64,000 bases of DNA, from assembly GCA_031256795.1 (NCBI GenBank), contig JAIRPW010000041.1, positions 1 to 64,000 on the forward strand, written 5' to 3'. A program made the translations under genes and the position numbers. Below are positions 19,812 to 27,439 of this stretch, in pieces (position 1 is the first letter of the stretch; each line of letters opens with the position of its first letter). Below the pieces are notes generated by a model, which saw only the letters and a list, made by a program, of their open reading frames with translations, made no database searches and was not told the DNA's origin. The stretch is from Zoogloeaceae bacterium (GTDB taxonomy: Bacteria > Pseudomonadota > Gammaproteobacteria > Burkholderiales > Rhodocyclaceae).

Positions 19812-20184
19812 CTACGAATCAGGGTCAGAAAGCACGCTTCGATATGCGTTAGACACAAGTTCACTATAGTGTTTATTCAAAACTTCATTAAGTATTTTTC
19901 CTAGATCATTCTCCAACCAAATCAATGTTTGTCTTTCTGCATTATCTGAGAATATTCCCGGAATTTCCCAATGGGGTTTTCTCCCAATTCCATGATAGCC
20001 ATTCCAGCAAAATCAATGCCGCCGCTCTTAACAAAGAAACCAGATTGAACGGCGCCGCGCCCATGTCCGCAACGACGCCCGTTTTATTCTGAACGCCCGC
20101 CGCCCCAGCCGGGATATTTATGACGGATGCGCTAACCAGAATAAAGGCGGCACGAATCGTTAGGACTCGTATCGCTTGCGCCAT
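19812..20184 (-). pseudogene. Decayed toxin-like C-terminus upstream of the Imm26-like gene
   Basis: One minus-strand frame reads from about 19977 down to a TAG at 19812 and encodes HWEIPGIFSDNAERQ, then LIWLENDLGKILNEV and LNKHYSELVSNAYRS, clearly protein-like and helical. Another frame just upstream encodes SGFFVKSGGIDFAGMAIMEL followed by GENP. The two join into one sensible sequence if one C is added to the four-C run at 19973-19976. A third frame from an ATG at 20184 encodes a signal-like hydrophobic start. I infer the broken tail of a secreted polymorphic toxin whose immunity gene follows 42 bases later. No toxin family is recognised. Confidence 0.45.
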
Positions 20185-20210
20185 TGTTATTTTATGAGGC
20201 AAAATCAGCA

Positions 20211-20495
20211 TTTGCGTTTCCAGTAAAATTCAGGAGGATAGAATGCCTATAATTTTACTGACTTTGGTGTTCTAGGCGTCAATCTTTCTACAACTGTATC
20301 AATTTCATCCCGCAAAATATAATCTTTCATTTCTTTCTTGACGACGTCGCTTGGAATAGTTCCATTCACTTGCCCTTCAAAAAACTTTATGTATTTTGAG
20401 TTCTCAACCAAGAAAGTACTGCTATTTTTCCCCTTTACGTTGACCATAAAATTTGCCCAACGGCTGATATAACCGTTCTCAATTGAGTACCGCAG
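20211..20495. repeat. Direct repeat copy 1 (endonuclease tail)
   Basis: These 285 bases recur at 22798-23080 in the same orientation with about 16 substitutions and two single-base deletions by eye. This copy encodes the last 80 or so codons of the restriction endonuclease on the minus strand plus 36 bases beyond its stop. The two copies bracket the R-M locus. Confidence 0.9.
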
Positions 20496-21406
20496 ACCAT
20501 ACACATGCTTATTGGTATGAGAAAATTGTAACTCGACGCACTATGCTGAACAAATGTTGTCTTTATAAACTGTACCACAAGCGCAAAAATGGAACACTTA
20601 TCCTCATCAGACAAGTTTAACCCTTCAAAACCTGTATCAAGCCAAGTACCGATTACTTCCTTTTCAAGTTCGTTGAAAGCAACGTTCGACTTGAGAATGT
20701 CTGCGGCTAATAATGTCGGCTTTTTATCGACTGTTCAGACTCAATTAGTCTACGAAAAATCTCACCAAGCCTTTGCGGTGGAATTTCCACACCAAACTCA
20801 TTGCGAATGGATTCTTGAATTGCAAGTTCACCAATGTCGCAACCCGCGTTATATATTGTTTCAGGAATTGCTGAGTTTTCAGTATTGTCAGCAAGTTTGC
20901 CGATATTTACGTCAAATCGTTTGCCAGCAGGTACAATCCCATTCGTTGCGGCAACTAAGCGGACGAGGTTTTTCTTCAAACGTAATATTTTGGTGAATGC
21001 CGAATAGGACTTCAAAGTTTTCAGGTACATTTGCTATCGCGTCAATCTGACGGATAATATCAGAACCGTTGAAACTTCCTTTGATATTGTCAACGCGCAA
21101 TTCCTTAGAACTATGGCTAATCTTCGATAAGAAAGTCGAGTTTGCCAAGAACAAATAGTTCTTTTGCGGAGCGGAAATACAGACGACAAACGGCTTGTCA
21201 TCGTACTTTTGCAAAGCTGACAGAGACAAGAGCGTATTACTTAGCGTTGGCGAGTTCGCTTTGCAAAAGCGTATAGCAAAGTCACGGGTATAGAACACCG
21301 ACCTGTCCTTAACACACTCAAAATGCTCGCGAACCATTTCGGAAAGCGCGATCTTGTTATTGATACCATCGAGTTGTTCTAAGAACTCAATTAGTGCGCT
21401 TAGCAT
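20247..21406 (-). pseudogene. Type II restriction endonuclease, frameshifted
   Basis: The gene starts with ATG at 21406, overlapping the methyltransferase stop by seven bases (ATGCTAA), the usual coupling of a Type II R-M pair. The reading frame breaks three times at short homopolymers: one extra base in a run of five at 20969-20973, one missing in a run of five at 20721-20725, and one missing in a run of four at 20522-20525. Correcting these gives one continuous protein of about 386 residues with no internal stop, ending in RLTPRTPKSVKL. I recognise no catalytic motif with certainty. The endonuclease call rests on position, coupling and length. As read it cannot make full-length enzyme. Confidence 0.65.
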
Positions 21407-22389
21407 ACGCTTTCCAGCTTTTCATCTAACCCTGAACTCCGTTTTTTTAACTTTTGTTGTTGCGCCAATGTATTGCGTTCCCAAAAAACGCCGTCGGTAT
21501 AACCTTGAATTTCGGTATCAGTGTCAGCTATTTCCAAACGTCTTTGAGCAAGCGCACAGTATTCACGCTCACACTCAATACCGATATAGTGACGATTTAA
21601 CTTTTTGGCAACAACCGCTGTTGTACCCGAACCGAGAAACGGGTCTAACACCAAATCACCGGGATTTGAACTCGCGAGGACGAGTTTGGCTATCAGCTTT
21701 TCCGGTTTTTGAGTTGGGTGGTCTGTGTTTTCGGGCATTGACCAATACGGAATTGATATGTCGTCCCAAAAATTAGACGGGAATGTATCACGAAAATTAC
21801 CGTTATCGCTCTCCACCCAGTCTTTCGGCTTTCCGTCAACCTTATACGGCGCAATCACTTTTCGGCGCATCTTAACATCGTCCGCGTTGAACGTAAACGT
21901 CTTAGGTGATACCGTAGCAAACCAAATATCTTCCATTGAATTTTTCCAATTATGCGTTGCGCCGCGTCCCTTTTCACGCTGCCACGTTATTCGGTTTTGA
22001 ACATTGAAGTGTTTTATAAGTACGGGGCCTATTACAAGGCTCGTGCGCCAATCGCAGCAAACATATATACTTGCTGAATTTTTAAGAACCCGCTTTACGC
22101 TTGCTATCCATCCCTCTGTAAAAGCGGCGTATTCCGTATCGCTCATTTGCTTGAATGTTGTGCCGCTATAAGTCTTGCTCAGATTATACGGCGGGTCAAC
22201 AACAAGCAAGTCAACACACGCCAACGGTAATTGCCTAATAGCGTTCAGCGCATCGTCACAAATAACCGTATCAGTAACACACGACAAATTACTTAATGTA
22301 GCATTACAAACACAGTTAGAAAAATAAAAATCTATCTCACTGTCGGCAAGTGAAATTGTTCGGTTGCGATCCGCTCGTTGTTTAATCAT
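21400..22389 (-). CDS. Site-specific DNA methyltransferase, beta class (N6-adenine or N4-cytosine)
   Basis: The enzyme would methylate adenine N6 or cytosine N4 in a specific DNA site, protecting it from a partner endonuclease. The 329-residue protein has the catalytic motif DPPY at 65-68 before the SAM-binding motif DPFLGSGTT at 249-257. This is the beta-class order, with the target-recognition region between them, including TWQREKGRGATHNWKN and NTDHPTQKPEKL. The ATG at 22389 has GGGAG nine bases upstream. The frame is intact, unlike the coupled endonuclease, so it may now act as an orphan methylase. The recognition site is not predictable by eye. Its AT-richer DNA compared with the core genes suggests transfer. 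Confidence 0.88.
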   Translation of the reverse strand: MIKQRADRNRTISLADSEIDFYFSNCVCNATLSNLSCVTDTVICDDALNAIRQLPLACVDLLVVDPPYNLSKTYSGTTFKQMSDTEYAAFTEGWIASVKRVLKNSASIYVCCDWRTSLVIGPVLIKHFNVQNRITWQREKGRGATHNWKNSMEDIWFATVSPKTFTFNADDVKMRRKVIAPYKVDGKPKDWVESDNGNFRDTFPSNFWDDISIPYWSMPENTDHPTQKPEKLIAKLVLASSNPGDLVLDPFLGSGTTAVVAKKLNRHYIGIECEREYCALAQRRLEIADTDTEIQGYTDGVFWERNTLAQQQKLKKRSSGLDEKLESVC

Positions 22390-22797
22390 TGTCTAAAGCT
22401 CCCTTGCTCTTAGCTGCTTTCGTCCTGCCTACGCGGCGCGTCCCACTAAATTTTCTCAAAAATTCCACAACCCTCTGGCTTGACAAAGGGTCTGAGTGTG
22501 TCACGTACTTTGAAAGTGCGTGACGTGTTCTCGTCCTGAACCTCATAAAACCTTTTCCATTTTGCAGTAATTATACAACATTTGCAATCGTTATTTATCC
22601 AACCCAAGCACAAATCCGAATTTCTCGCCAACCATTACGATAGACGGAACGCCCGGATTTAATGTGATTGATCCGCCGCGTAACCCGGTTTGTTCATAAT
22701 GGGATCAAGATAGCTTTGCTTCCTCCCGATGCGCCTGAGTAAGCGCACTCGCTTTGTCCTGTGAAGCGGCATCCGCGATTCCGGGGCGGCATCGGCT
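22390..22797. other. Spacer between methyltransferase and repeat copy 2
   Basis: These 408 bases hold the methyltransferase ribosome site at the left end and no recognised gene. A minus-strand frame ending at 22446 reads about 50 codons (CIITAKWKRFYEVQ, then RTFKVRDTLRPFVKPEG), which is protein-like. It lacks a convincing start and resembles nothing I know, so it may be a fragment. Confidence 0.5.
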
Positions 22798-23080
22798 TTT
22801 GCGTTTCCAGTAGAATTCAGGAAGATAGAATGCCTATAATTTTACTGACTTTGGTATTTCAAGCGCCAATATTTCTACAACTGTATCAATTTCATCCCGC
22901 AAAATATAATTTTCATTTCTTTCTTGATGACGTCGCTTGGAATAGTTCCATTCACTTGCCCTTCAAAAAACTTTATGTATTTTGAGTTTTCAACCAAGAA
23001 AATACTGCTATTTTCCCTCTTTACGTTGACCATGAAATTTTCCCAACGGCTGATATAACCGTCTCAATTGAGTACCGCAG
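22798..23080. repeat. Direct repeat copy 2 (decayed endonuclease tail)
   Basis: This is the second copy of the endonuclease-tail segment, 283 bases, upstream of the methyltransferase in its direction of transcription. Two single-base deletions and several substitutions have destroyed the frame that is open in copy 1. It ends at the same point (cgcag) as copy 1, after which the sequences diverge completely. Confidence 0.9.
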
Positions 23081-23204
23081 GGTTCAAAGACAAATTTAAA
23101 TTTTTCTTTCTCTGGCATTATAATAGCCAGACCCTCCGCAACGGCGTCCTTTCCCAACCCTCCTGCCATGCCGAAGCCGCTCCTCTCCCCGCAAGACCGC
23201 TTTT

Positions 23205-23678
23205 TCACGCCTCCAAAAACACGCGCCACGCGAAAAGCTGCGTAGGCTGCCAGCCCAGACGCCGGTAAAACTCCAGCGCGGGCGCATTGTCCCGATCCGC
23301 CAGCAATTGCAGACGCCGCGCGCCCCGCTCCTCCGCCCATTCCCGCACGGCGGCAAGCAGACGACGCCCCAAACCCTGACCGCGATACTCAGGACGCACA
23401 ATCACATCCTCCACCCAGGCCGAAAGCGCGCCGCGCGCGGTCGAAATAACAAGCTGCGCGCTGGCCATGCCAATAACTCCCGCCTCTTCGCACCAAACCG
23501 TCATCAGCACGGCGCGTTCCGGCGCGCGCAAAAATAGTTCCAGACCCCGCCGCTGCGCATCCGGATCGGGCTGGAAATCCCGCTCAATGGAAAAAAGCTG
23601 CCCCAACAAATCAATCAGCGCCGGAAGATCCGCCGCTTCCGCAGGACGCACAAGCATATTCGTAACAGGAGCAGACAT
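23205..23678 (-). CDS. GNAT family N-acetyltransferase
   Basis: GNAT enzymes transfer an acetyl group from acetyl-CoA to amines, and the substrate here is unknown. With the ATG at 23678, preceded by GAGGG nine bases away, the protein has 157 residues and a single GNAT domain. The acetyl-CoA loop VRPEYRGQGLGRRLLAAVREW is nearly canonical, and the C-terminal NAPALEFYRRLGW helix-strand is typical. The frame extends ten codons upstream without support. It marks the return to GC-rich core sequence to the right of the R-M island. Confidence 0.88.
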   Translation of the reverse strand: MSAPVTNMLVRPAEAADLPALIDLLGQLFSIERDFQPDPDAQRRGLELFLRAPERAVLMTVWCEEAGVIGMASAQLVISTARGALSAWVEDVIVRPEYRGQGLGRRLLAAVREWAEERGARRLQLLADRDNAPALEFYRRLGWQPTQLFAWRVFLEA

Positions 23679-23815
23679 CACGCAAACCCTCAGGAAAAGC
23701 CATCGCAAGGGATGAAATTATAGGCGGGATTCTCGCGGTCTGTCCGCGCGCGCATAGAGCGTTTTGCTGAACGCGCCGCTGATATATCATTCATTTTTCC
23801 CTTATTTTCCCTGTC

Positions 23816-24031
23816 ATGATTCGTCCCCTTCTCCCTGTTTTCCCATGTCTTTTCCTGCTGACCGCCTGCGGCATGAAAGGCCCTCTGGAAGCCCCGCCGG
23901 GCGCTGTCGGCTCATCACTGTATGACCAATGGGTTCGCCCTGCGAACGCGAGTCCGGAATCTTCAGACACAGCGGATTCCGCAAAGGATCCCGCACAAAA
24001 TAACGCGGCAAACGGGGATTTGACGCCATGA
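23816..24031 (+). CDS. lptM: LPS translocon maturation lipoprotein LptM (YifL-like)
   Basis: LptM is a small outer-membrane lipoprotein that helps the LptDE translocon fold and oxidise correctly. The 71-residue protein has a short signal peptide with lipobox LLTAC (Cys18) followed by GMKGPLEAPP, the hallmark of the family. The rest is a low-complexity Ser/Asp/Asn tail. Its stop overlaps the lysA start (ATGA). The pairing of this gene with lysA is common in proteobacteria. Confidence 0.9.
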   Translation: MIRPLLPVFPCLFLLTACGMKGPLEAPPGAVGSSLYDQWVRPANASPESSDTADSAKDPAQNNAANGDLTP

Positions 24032-25344
24032 GCTTACCCGGATCGCCCTTTTTCACTTACCGGAACGGCGTTCTGTGCGTAGAAGAAATTCCCCTATCCG
24101 TTCTGGCAAAACGCTTTGGTACGCCGCTGTATGTCTATTCTCACGCGGCGATCTCCGCCGCTTTCCGGGAATTTCAGCAAACGCTGGCGGCGCATCCGGC
24201 AGGCGCGAACAGTCTGGTTTGTTATGCCGTCAAAGCCAATTCCAGTCTGGCGATTCTGAATTTCTTCGCCCGCGAAGGCGCGGGATTTGACGTCGTCTCC
24301 GGCGGAGAGCTGGCACGGGTGCTGGCGGCGGGCGGACAGGCGCAAAAAATTGTATTTTCCGGCGTAGGCAAAACCGAAGCGGAAATGGAATCCGCACTGA
24401 TCGCCGGTATTCTCTGTTTCAACCTCGAATCCGCCGAAGAATTGCGGCGGCTCAACGCGGTCGCCGAACGTCTGGGGAAAATCGCGCCGGTTAGCCTGCG
24501 CGTAAATCCTGACGTTGATCCGAAAACGCATCCCTACATCGCAACAGGACTAAAAACCGCGAAGTTCGGCGTCCCCATGCAGGACGTTCTGCCGCTCTAT
24601 CGTCTGGCGCGCGGCTTGCCGCATCTTGCCGTAATTGGCATTGACGCGCATATCGGATCACAGATTCTGGAAACCGCGCCGTTTGACGAAGCGCTGGCAC
24701 GGCTGCTCGCCCTGTGCGCGGAATTGGCGGCAGACGGCATTCCGGTACGACACATTGACCTGGGCGGCGGTTTCGGCATTCCGTATCGCGCCAACGAAAA
24801 CGCGCCAACGATTCGAGAGTACCTGACGCCGCTTCTGGATCGCCTCGCGAAAGAACAGGCAAAAGGGTGCGCGCCGCGCTTTCTCATTGTCGAACCGGGA
24901 CGCAGTTTGGTGGGCAACGCAGGCGCGCTTCTGACTCGCGTGGAATATCGTAAACCCGGTGCGGAACATGATTTTCTCATTGTGGACGCGGCCATGAACG
25001 ACCTGATGCGCCCCGCGCTGTACGAAGCCTGGCACGAGATTATTCCAGCGCGCGAAGAAACGACGGCAGAACGCGAAGCAAGCGCAAAAACGCGCCTCTG
25101 CGACGTTGTAGGACCCGTATGTGAAAGCGGGGATTTCCTGGGCAAAGGACGGCGTCTCGCGGCGGAAAGCGGAGATTTACTCGCGGTTTTGTCTGCGGGC
25201 GCTTACGGAATGGCAATGAGTTCCCACTACAACACGCGCGCCCGCGCAGCGGAAGTACTGGTCTCCGGCTCCGCCGCGCACCTTGTCCGTCGCCGGGAAA
25301 AAGTGGAAGACCTCTGGGCGGAAGAAGAAATTCCACTCTTTTAA
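24028..25344 (+). CDS. lysA: Diaminopimelate decarboxylase
   Basis: LysA removes CO2 from meso-diaminopimelate to give lysine, the last step of lysine synthesis, using PLP in the cytoplasm. The 438-residue protein has the PLP-lysine motif CYAVKAN (Lys69), the HIGSQI segment with its histidine, the glycine loop DLGGGFGI and EPGRSLVGNAG, and the partner-subunit motif CESGDFLG. The length is normal. It starts inside the lptM stop, so translation is coupled. dapB lies elsewhere in the window (39992), so the lysine genes are dispersed. Confidence 0.96.
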   Translation: MSLPGSPFFTYRNGVLCVEEIPLSVLAKRFGTPLYVYSHAAISAAFREFQQTLAAHPAGANSLVCYAVKANSSLAILNFFAREGAGFDVVSGGELARVLAAGGQAQKIVFSGVGKTEAEMESALIAGILCFNLESAEELRRLNAVAERLGKIAPVSLRVNPDVDPKTHPYIATGLKTAKFGVPMQDVLPLYRLARGLPHLAVIGIDAHIGSQILETAPFDEALARLLALCAELAADGIPVRHIDLGGGFGIPYRANENAPTIREYLTPLLDRLAKEQAKGCAPRFLIVEPGRSLVGNAGALLTRVEYRKPGAEHDFLIVDAAMNDLMRPALYEAWHEIIPAREETTAEREASAKTRLCDVVGPVCESGDFLGKGRRLAAESGDLLAVLSAGAYGMAMSSHYNTRARAAEVLVSGSAAHLVRRREKVEDLWAEEEIPLF

Positions 25345-25371
25345 GTACAGGGAAGCGCCCGCACGCATCCC

Positions 25372-25399
25372 TTGCTGTCTTGGGAAAAATCGTTATAAT
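25372..25399 (+). promoter_or_regulatory. Promoter of the rimP-nusA-infB operon
   Basis: TTGCTG (25372-25377) and a perfect TATAAT (25394-25399) are separated by 16 bases and lie just after lysA. Transcription would begin near 25406, giving a leader of about 87 bases before rimP that contains the attenuator-like hairpin. Confidence 0.65.
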
Positions 25400-25461
25400 T
25401 CTGGAGTTTATTTCACTGCCGCGCCATTGCGTCCTTGCGATGCGCGGTCTTGCGTTAATGG

Positions 25462-25484
25462 AATGGGCTTTATGCCCATTTTTT
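25462..25484 (+). terminator. Attenuator-like terminator in the rimP leader
   Basis: AATGGGC, loop TTTAT, GCCCATT is a perfect seven-pair stem running directly into a T tract. It lies downstream of the operon promoter and ends nine bases before the rimP ATG, so it cannot merely end lysA. It fits conditional termination or NusA-sensitive control of the operon. Confidence 0.7.
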
Positions 25485-25492
25485 GTTTTGTC

Positions 25493-25936
25493 ATGAATAT
25501 TTTTGAACTGCTGGAAAAGACGGTTGCAGGTTTAGGGTTTGAACTCGTAGATACCGAGTTCGCTGCCCGCGGTTTGTTGCGCGTATTCATTGACAAACCA
25601 GAAAAAAAAGGCGGCGTGGACGTCGAGGACTGCGCAGCCGTTTCACATCAAGTCTCTCGTGTGCTGGAAGTAGAGGGCGTGGCATACAGCCGCCTGGAAA
25701 TTTCTTCGCCCGGCCTGGACCGCCCGCTCAAAAAAGCGGCGGATTTCAGCCGTTTTACGGGCGAAAAGGCGCGCTTTCATCTGCGCGTACCGCTGGAAGG
25801 CCGGCAGCGTAATTATCAGGGAACGCTGCTGGGCCTGACCGAAGACGGCAAGGCGCGCTTGCGCACGGAGACAGGAGAAATCGCCGTGGCTCTGGACAAT
25901 ATCGCAAAAGCGCGTCTGGAACCAAATTTTGGCTAA
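25493..25936 (+). CDS. rimP: Ribosome maturation factor RimP
   Basis: RimP binds the 30S subunit precursor and is needed for efficient 16S rRNA and S12 assembly. The 147-residue protein begins MNIFELLEKTVAGLGFELVD, the usual start, and contains the EISSPGLDRPLKKAADF core motif and a C-terminal SH3-like barrel. The ATG at 25493 lacks a clear ribosome site because the U-tract of the leader hairpin precedes it. This may be part of the control. It heads the classic rimP-nusA-infB-rbfA operon, with nusA 23 bases downstream. Confidence 0.94.
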   Translation: MNIFELLEKTVAGLGFELVDTEFAARGLLRVFIDKPEKKGGVDVEDCAAVSHQVSRVLEVEGVAYSRLEISSPGLDRPLKKAADFSRFTGEKARFHLRVPLEGRQRNYQGTLLGLTEDGKARLRTETGEIAVALDNIAKARLEPNFG

Positions 25937-25959
25937 GGCTTTGGCAAAAGGAGAGTGAC

Positions 25960-27429
25960 ATGAGCCGTGAAATGTTGTTGCTGGCAGATGCGCTGGCGCG
26001 TGAAAAGAATGTCTCGCGCGAGGTGGTCTTTAGCGCGCTGGAAACGGCGCTCATTTCCGCGACCAAAAAACGCATCCATGACGACGCGGACGTCACGGTG
26101 ACAATCAGCCGTGAGACAGGAAAATATGAGTCCGCGCGGCGCTGGCAGGTTGTCCCGGACGAGGAATATGTTAACGAATTCAATCAGATGCCGTTATCCG
26201 AGGCGCGCAAAGACGACGAACATGTCGAGGTCGGCGACTATCTGGAAGAAGCGCTGGAGCCAATTGATTTCGGGCGCATCAGCGCCCAGGCGGCCAAACA
26301 GGTGATCTATCAGAAAATCCGCGAGGCGGAGCGCGAGCAGGTGCTGCAGGATTTTCTGGAGCGCAAGGAATTTATCGTCTCCGGGACAGTCAAACGCATT
26401 GAGCGCGGCAACGCGATCATAGAAACCGGAAAAATCGAAGCAATACTGCCCCGCGATCAAATCATCCCCAAAGAAAACCTGCGCGTCGGCGACCGGATCA
26501 AGGCCTATCTGCTGAAAATTGACCGCAACGCGCGCGGCCAGCAGATCATCCTGTCGCGCACCGCGCCGGGATTTGTGCTGCGGCTGTTTGAAATGGAAGT
26601 CCCGGAAATTGAAAACGGCCTCATGGAACTAAAGGCCTGCGCGCGCGATCCGGGATTGCGGGCCAAAATCGCGGTGAAATCCAACGATCCGCGCGTTGAC
26701 CCCATCGGGACCTGCGTGGGAATGCGCGGGACCCGCGTGATGGCGGTCAGAAACGAAATTGCGGAGGAACCCATTGATATTGTGCTCTGGTCAGCGGACC
26801 CCGCGCAATTTGTTATGAGCGCGCTGGCGCCGGCGGAAGTTTCCAGCATCATGGTTGATGAGGAAAAGCACGCGATGGATGTTGTGGTAGAAGAAAGCAA
26901 CCTCGCCACCGCGATCGGCAAGGGCGGGCAAAACGTGCGTCTGGCCTCTGAATTGACCGGCTGGGCCATCAATTTGATCACGCAAGAGGAGTCAGAAAAA
27001 CGCCAGGAAGCGGAAACCGCCGCCGCGCGGCTGCTCTTCATGGAGCGGCTGGATATTGACGAGGACGTCGCCGAATTGCTGATCCAGGACGGCTTTTCCA
27101 CACTGGAAGAAGTTGCCTACGTACCTTTTGCCGAAATGCTCAAAGTGGAAGGTCTGGACGAAGAAACCGCCAAGAAATTGCGCAGCCGCGCGCGCGACAC
27201 TTTGCTCAACGCGGACATTGCCGCAGAAGAAAAACTGGAAGAGGCGGATCCATCCCTGCTTTCTCTGGGAATGGATCATGATCTGCTTCGTCAGCTGCTC
27301 GATCAGGGCATTAAGACGCGCGATCATTTGGCGGATCTTTCCGCAGATGAATTGATGGAATTGTCCGGCGTGGAAGAGGAAAAGGCGAAAGCGCTGATTC
27401 TGGCAGCGCGCGCGCACCTGTTCAATTAA
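25960..27429 (+). CDS. nusA: Transcription termination/antitermination factor NusA
   Basis: NusA binds RNA polymerase and nascent RNA, modulating pausing, termination and antitermination. The 489-residue protein has the N-terminal polymerase-binding domain (1 to about 125), an S1 domain (about 135-200), two KH domains with [12 protein letters not shown] and [15 protein letters not shown], and two C-terminal acidic repeat domains, the full proteobacterial form. The ATG has GGAG upstream. infB begins ten bases after its stop. NusA often feeds back on its own operon, which fits the hairpin before rimP. Confidence 0.97.
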   Translation: MSREMLLLADALAREKNVSREVVFSALETALISATKKRIHDDADVTVTISRETGKYESARRWQVVPDEEYVNEFNQMPLSEARKDDEHVEVGDYLEEALEPIDFGRISAQAAKQVIYQKIREAEREQVLQDFLERKEFIVSGTVKRIERGNAIIETGKIEAILPRDQIIPKENLRVGDRIKAYLLKIDRNARGQQIILSRTAPGFVLRLFEMEVPEIENGLMELKACARDPGLRAKIAVKSNDPRVDPIGTCVGMRGTRVMAVRNEIAEEPIDIVLWSADPAQFVMSALAPAEVSSIMVDEEKHAMDVVVEESNLATAIGKGGQNVRLASELTGWAINLITQEESEKRQEAETAAARLLFMERLDIDEDVAELLIQDGFSTLEEVAYVPFAEMLKVEGLDEETAKKLRSRARDTLLNADIAAEEKLEEADPSLLSLGMDHDLLRQLLDQGIKTRDHLADLSADELMELSGVEEEKAKALILAARAHLFN

Positions 27430-27439
27430 GGAGACCGTC

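Noticed and set aside
22761-22985. Plus-strand frame through repeat copy 2
   Set aside because: The repeat is the decayed minus-strand endonuclease tail, so the plus frame is its shadow.
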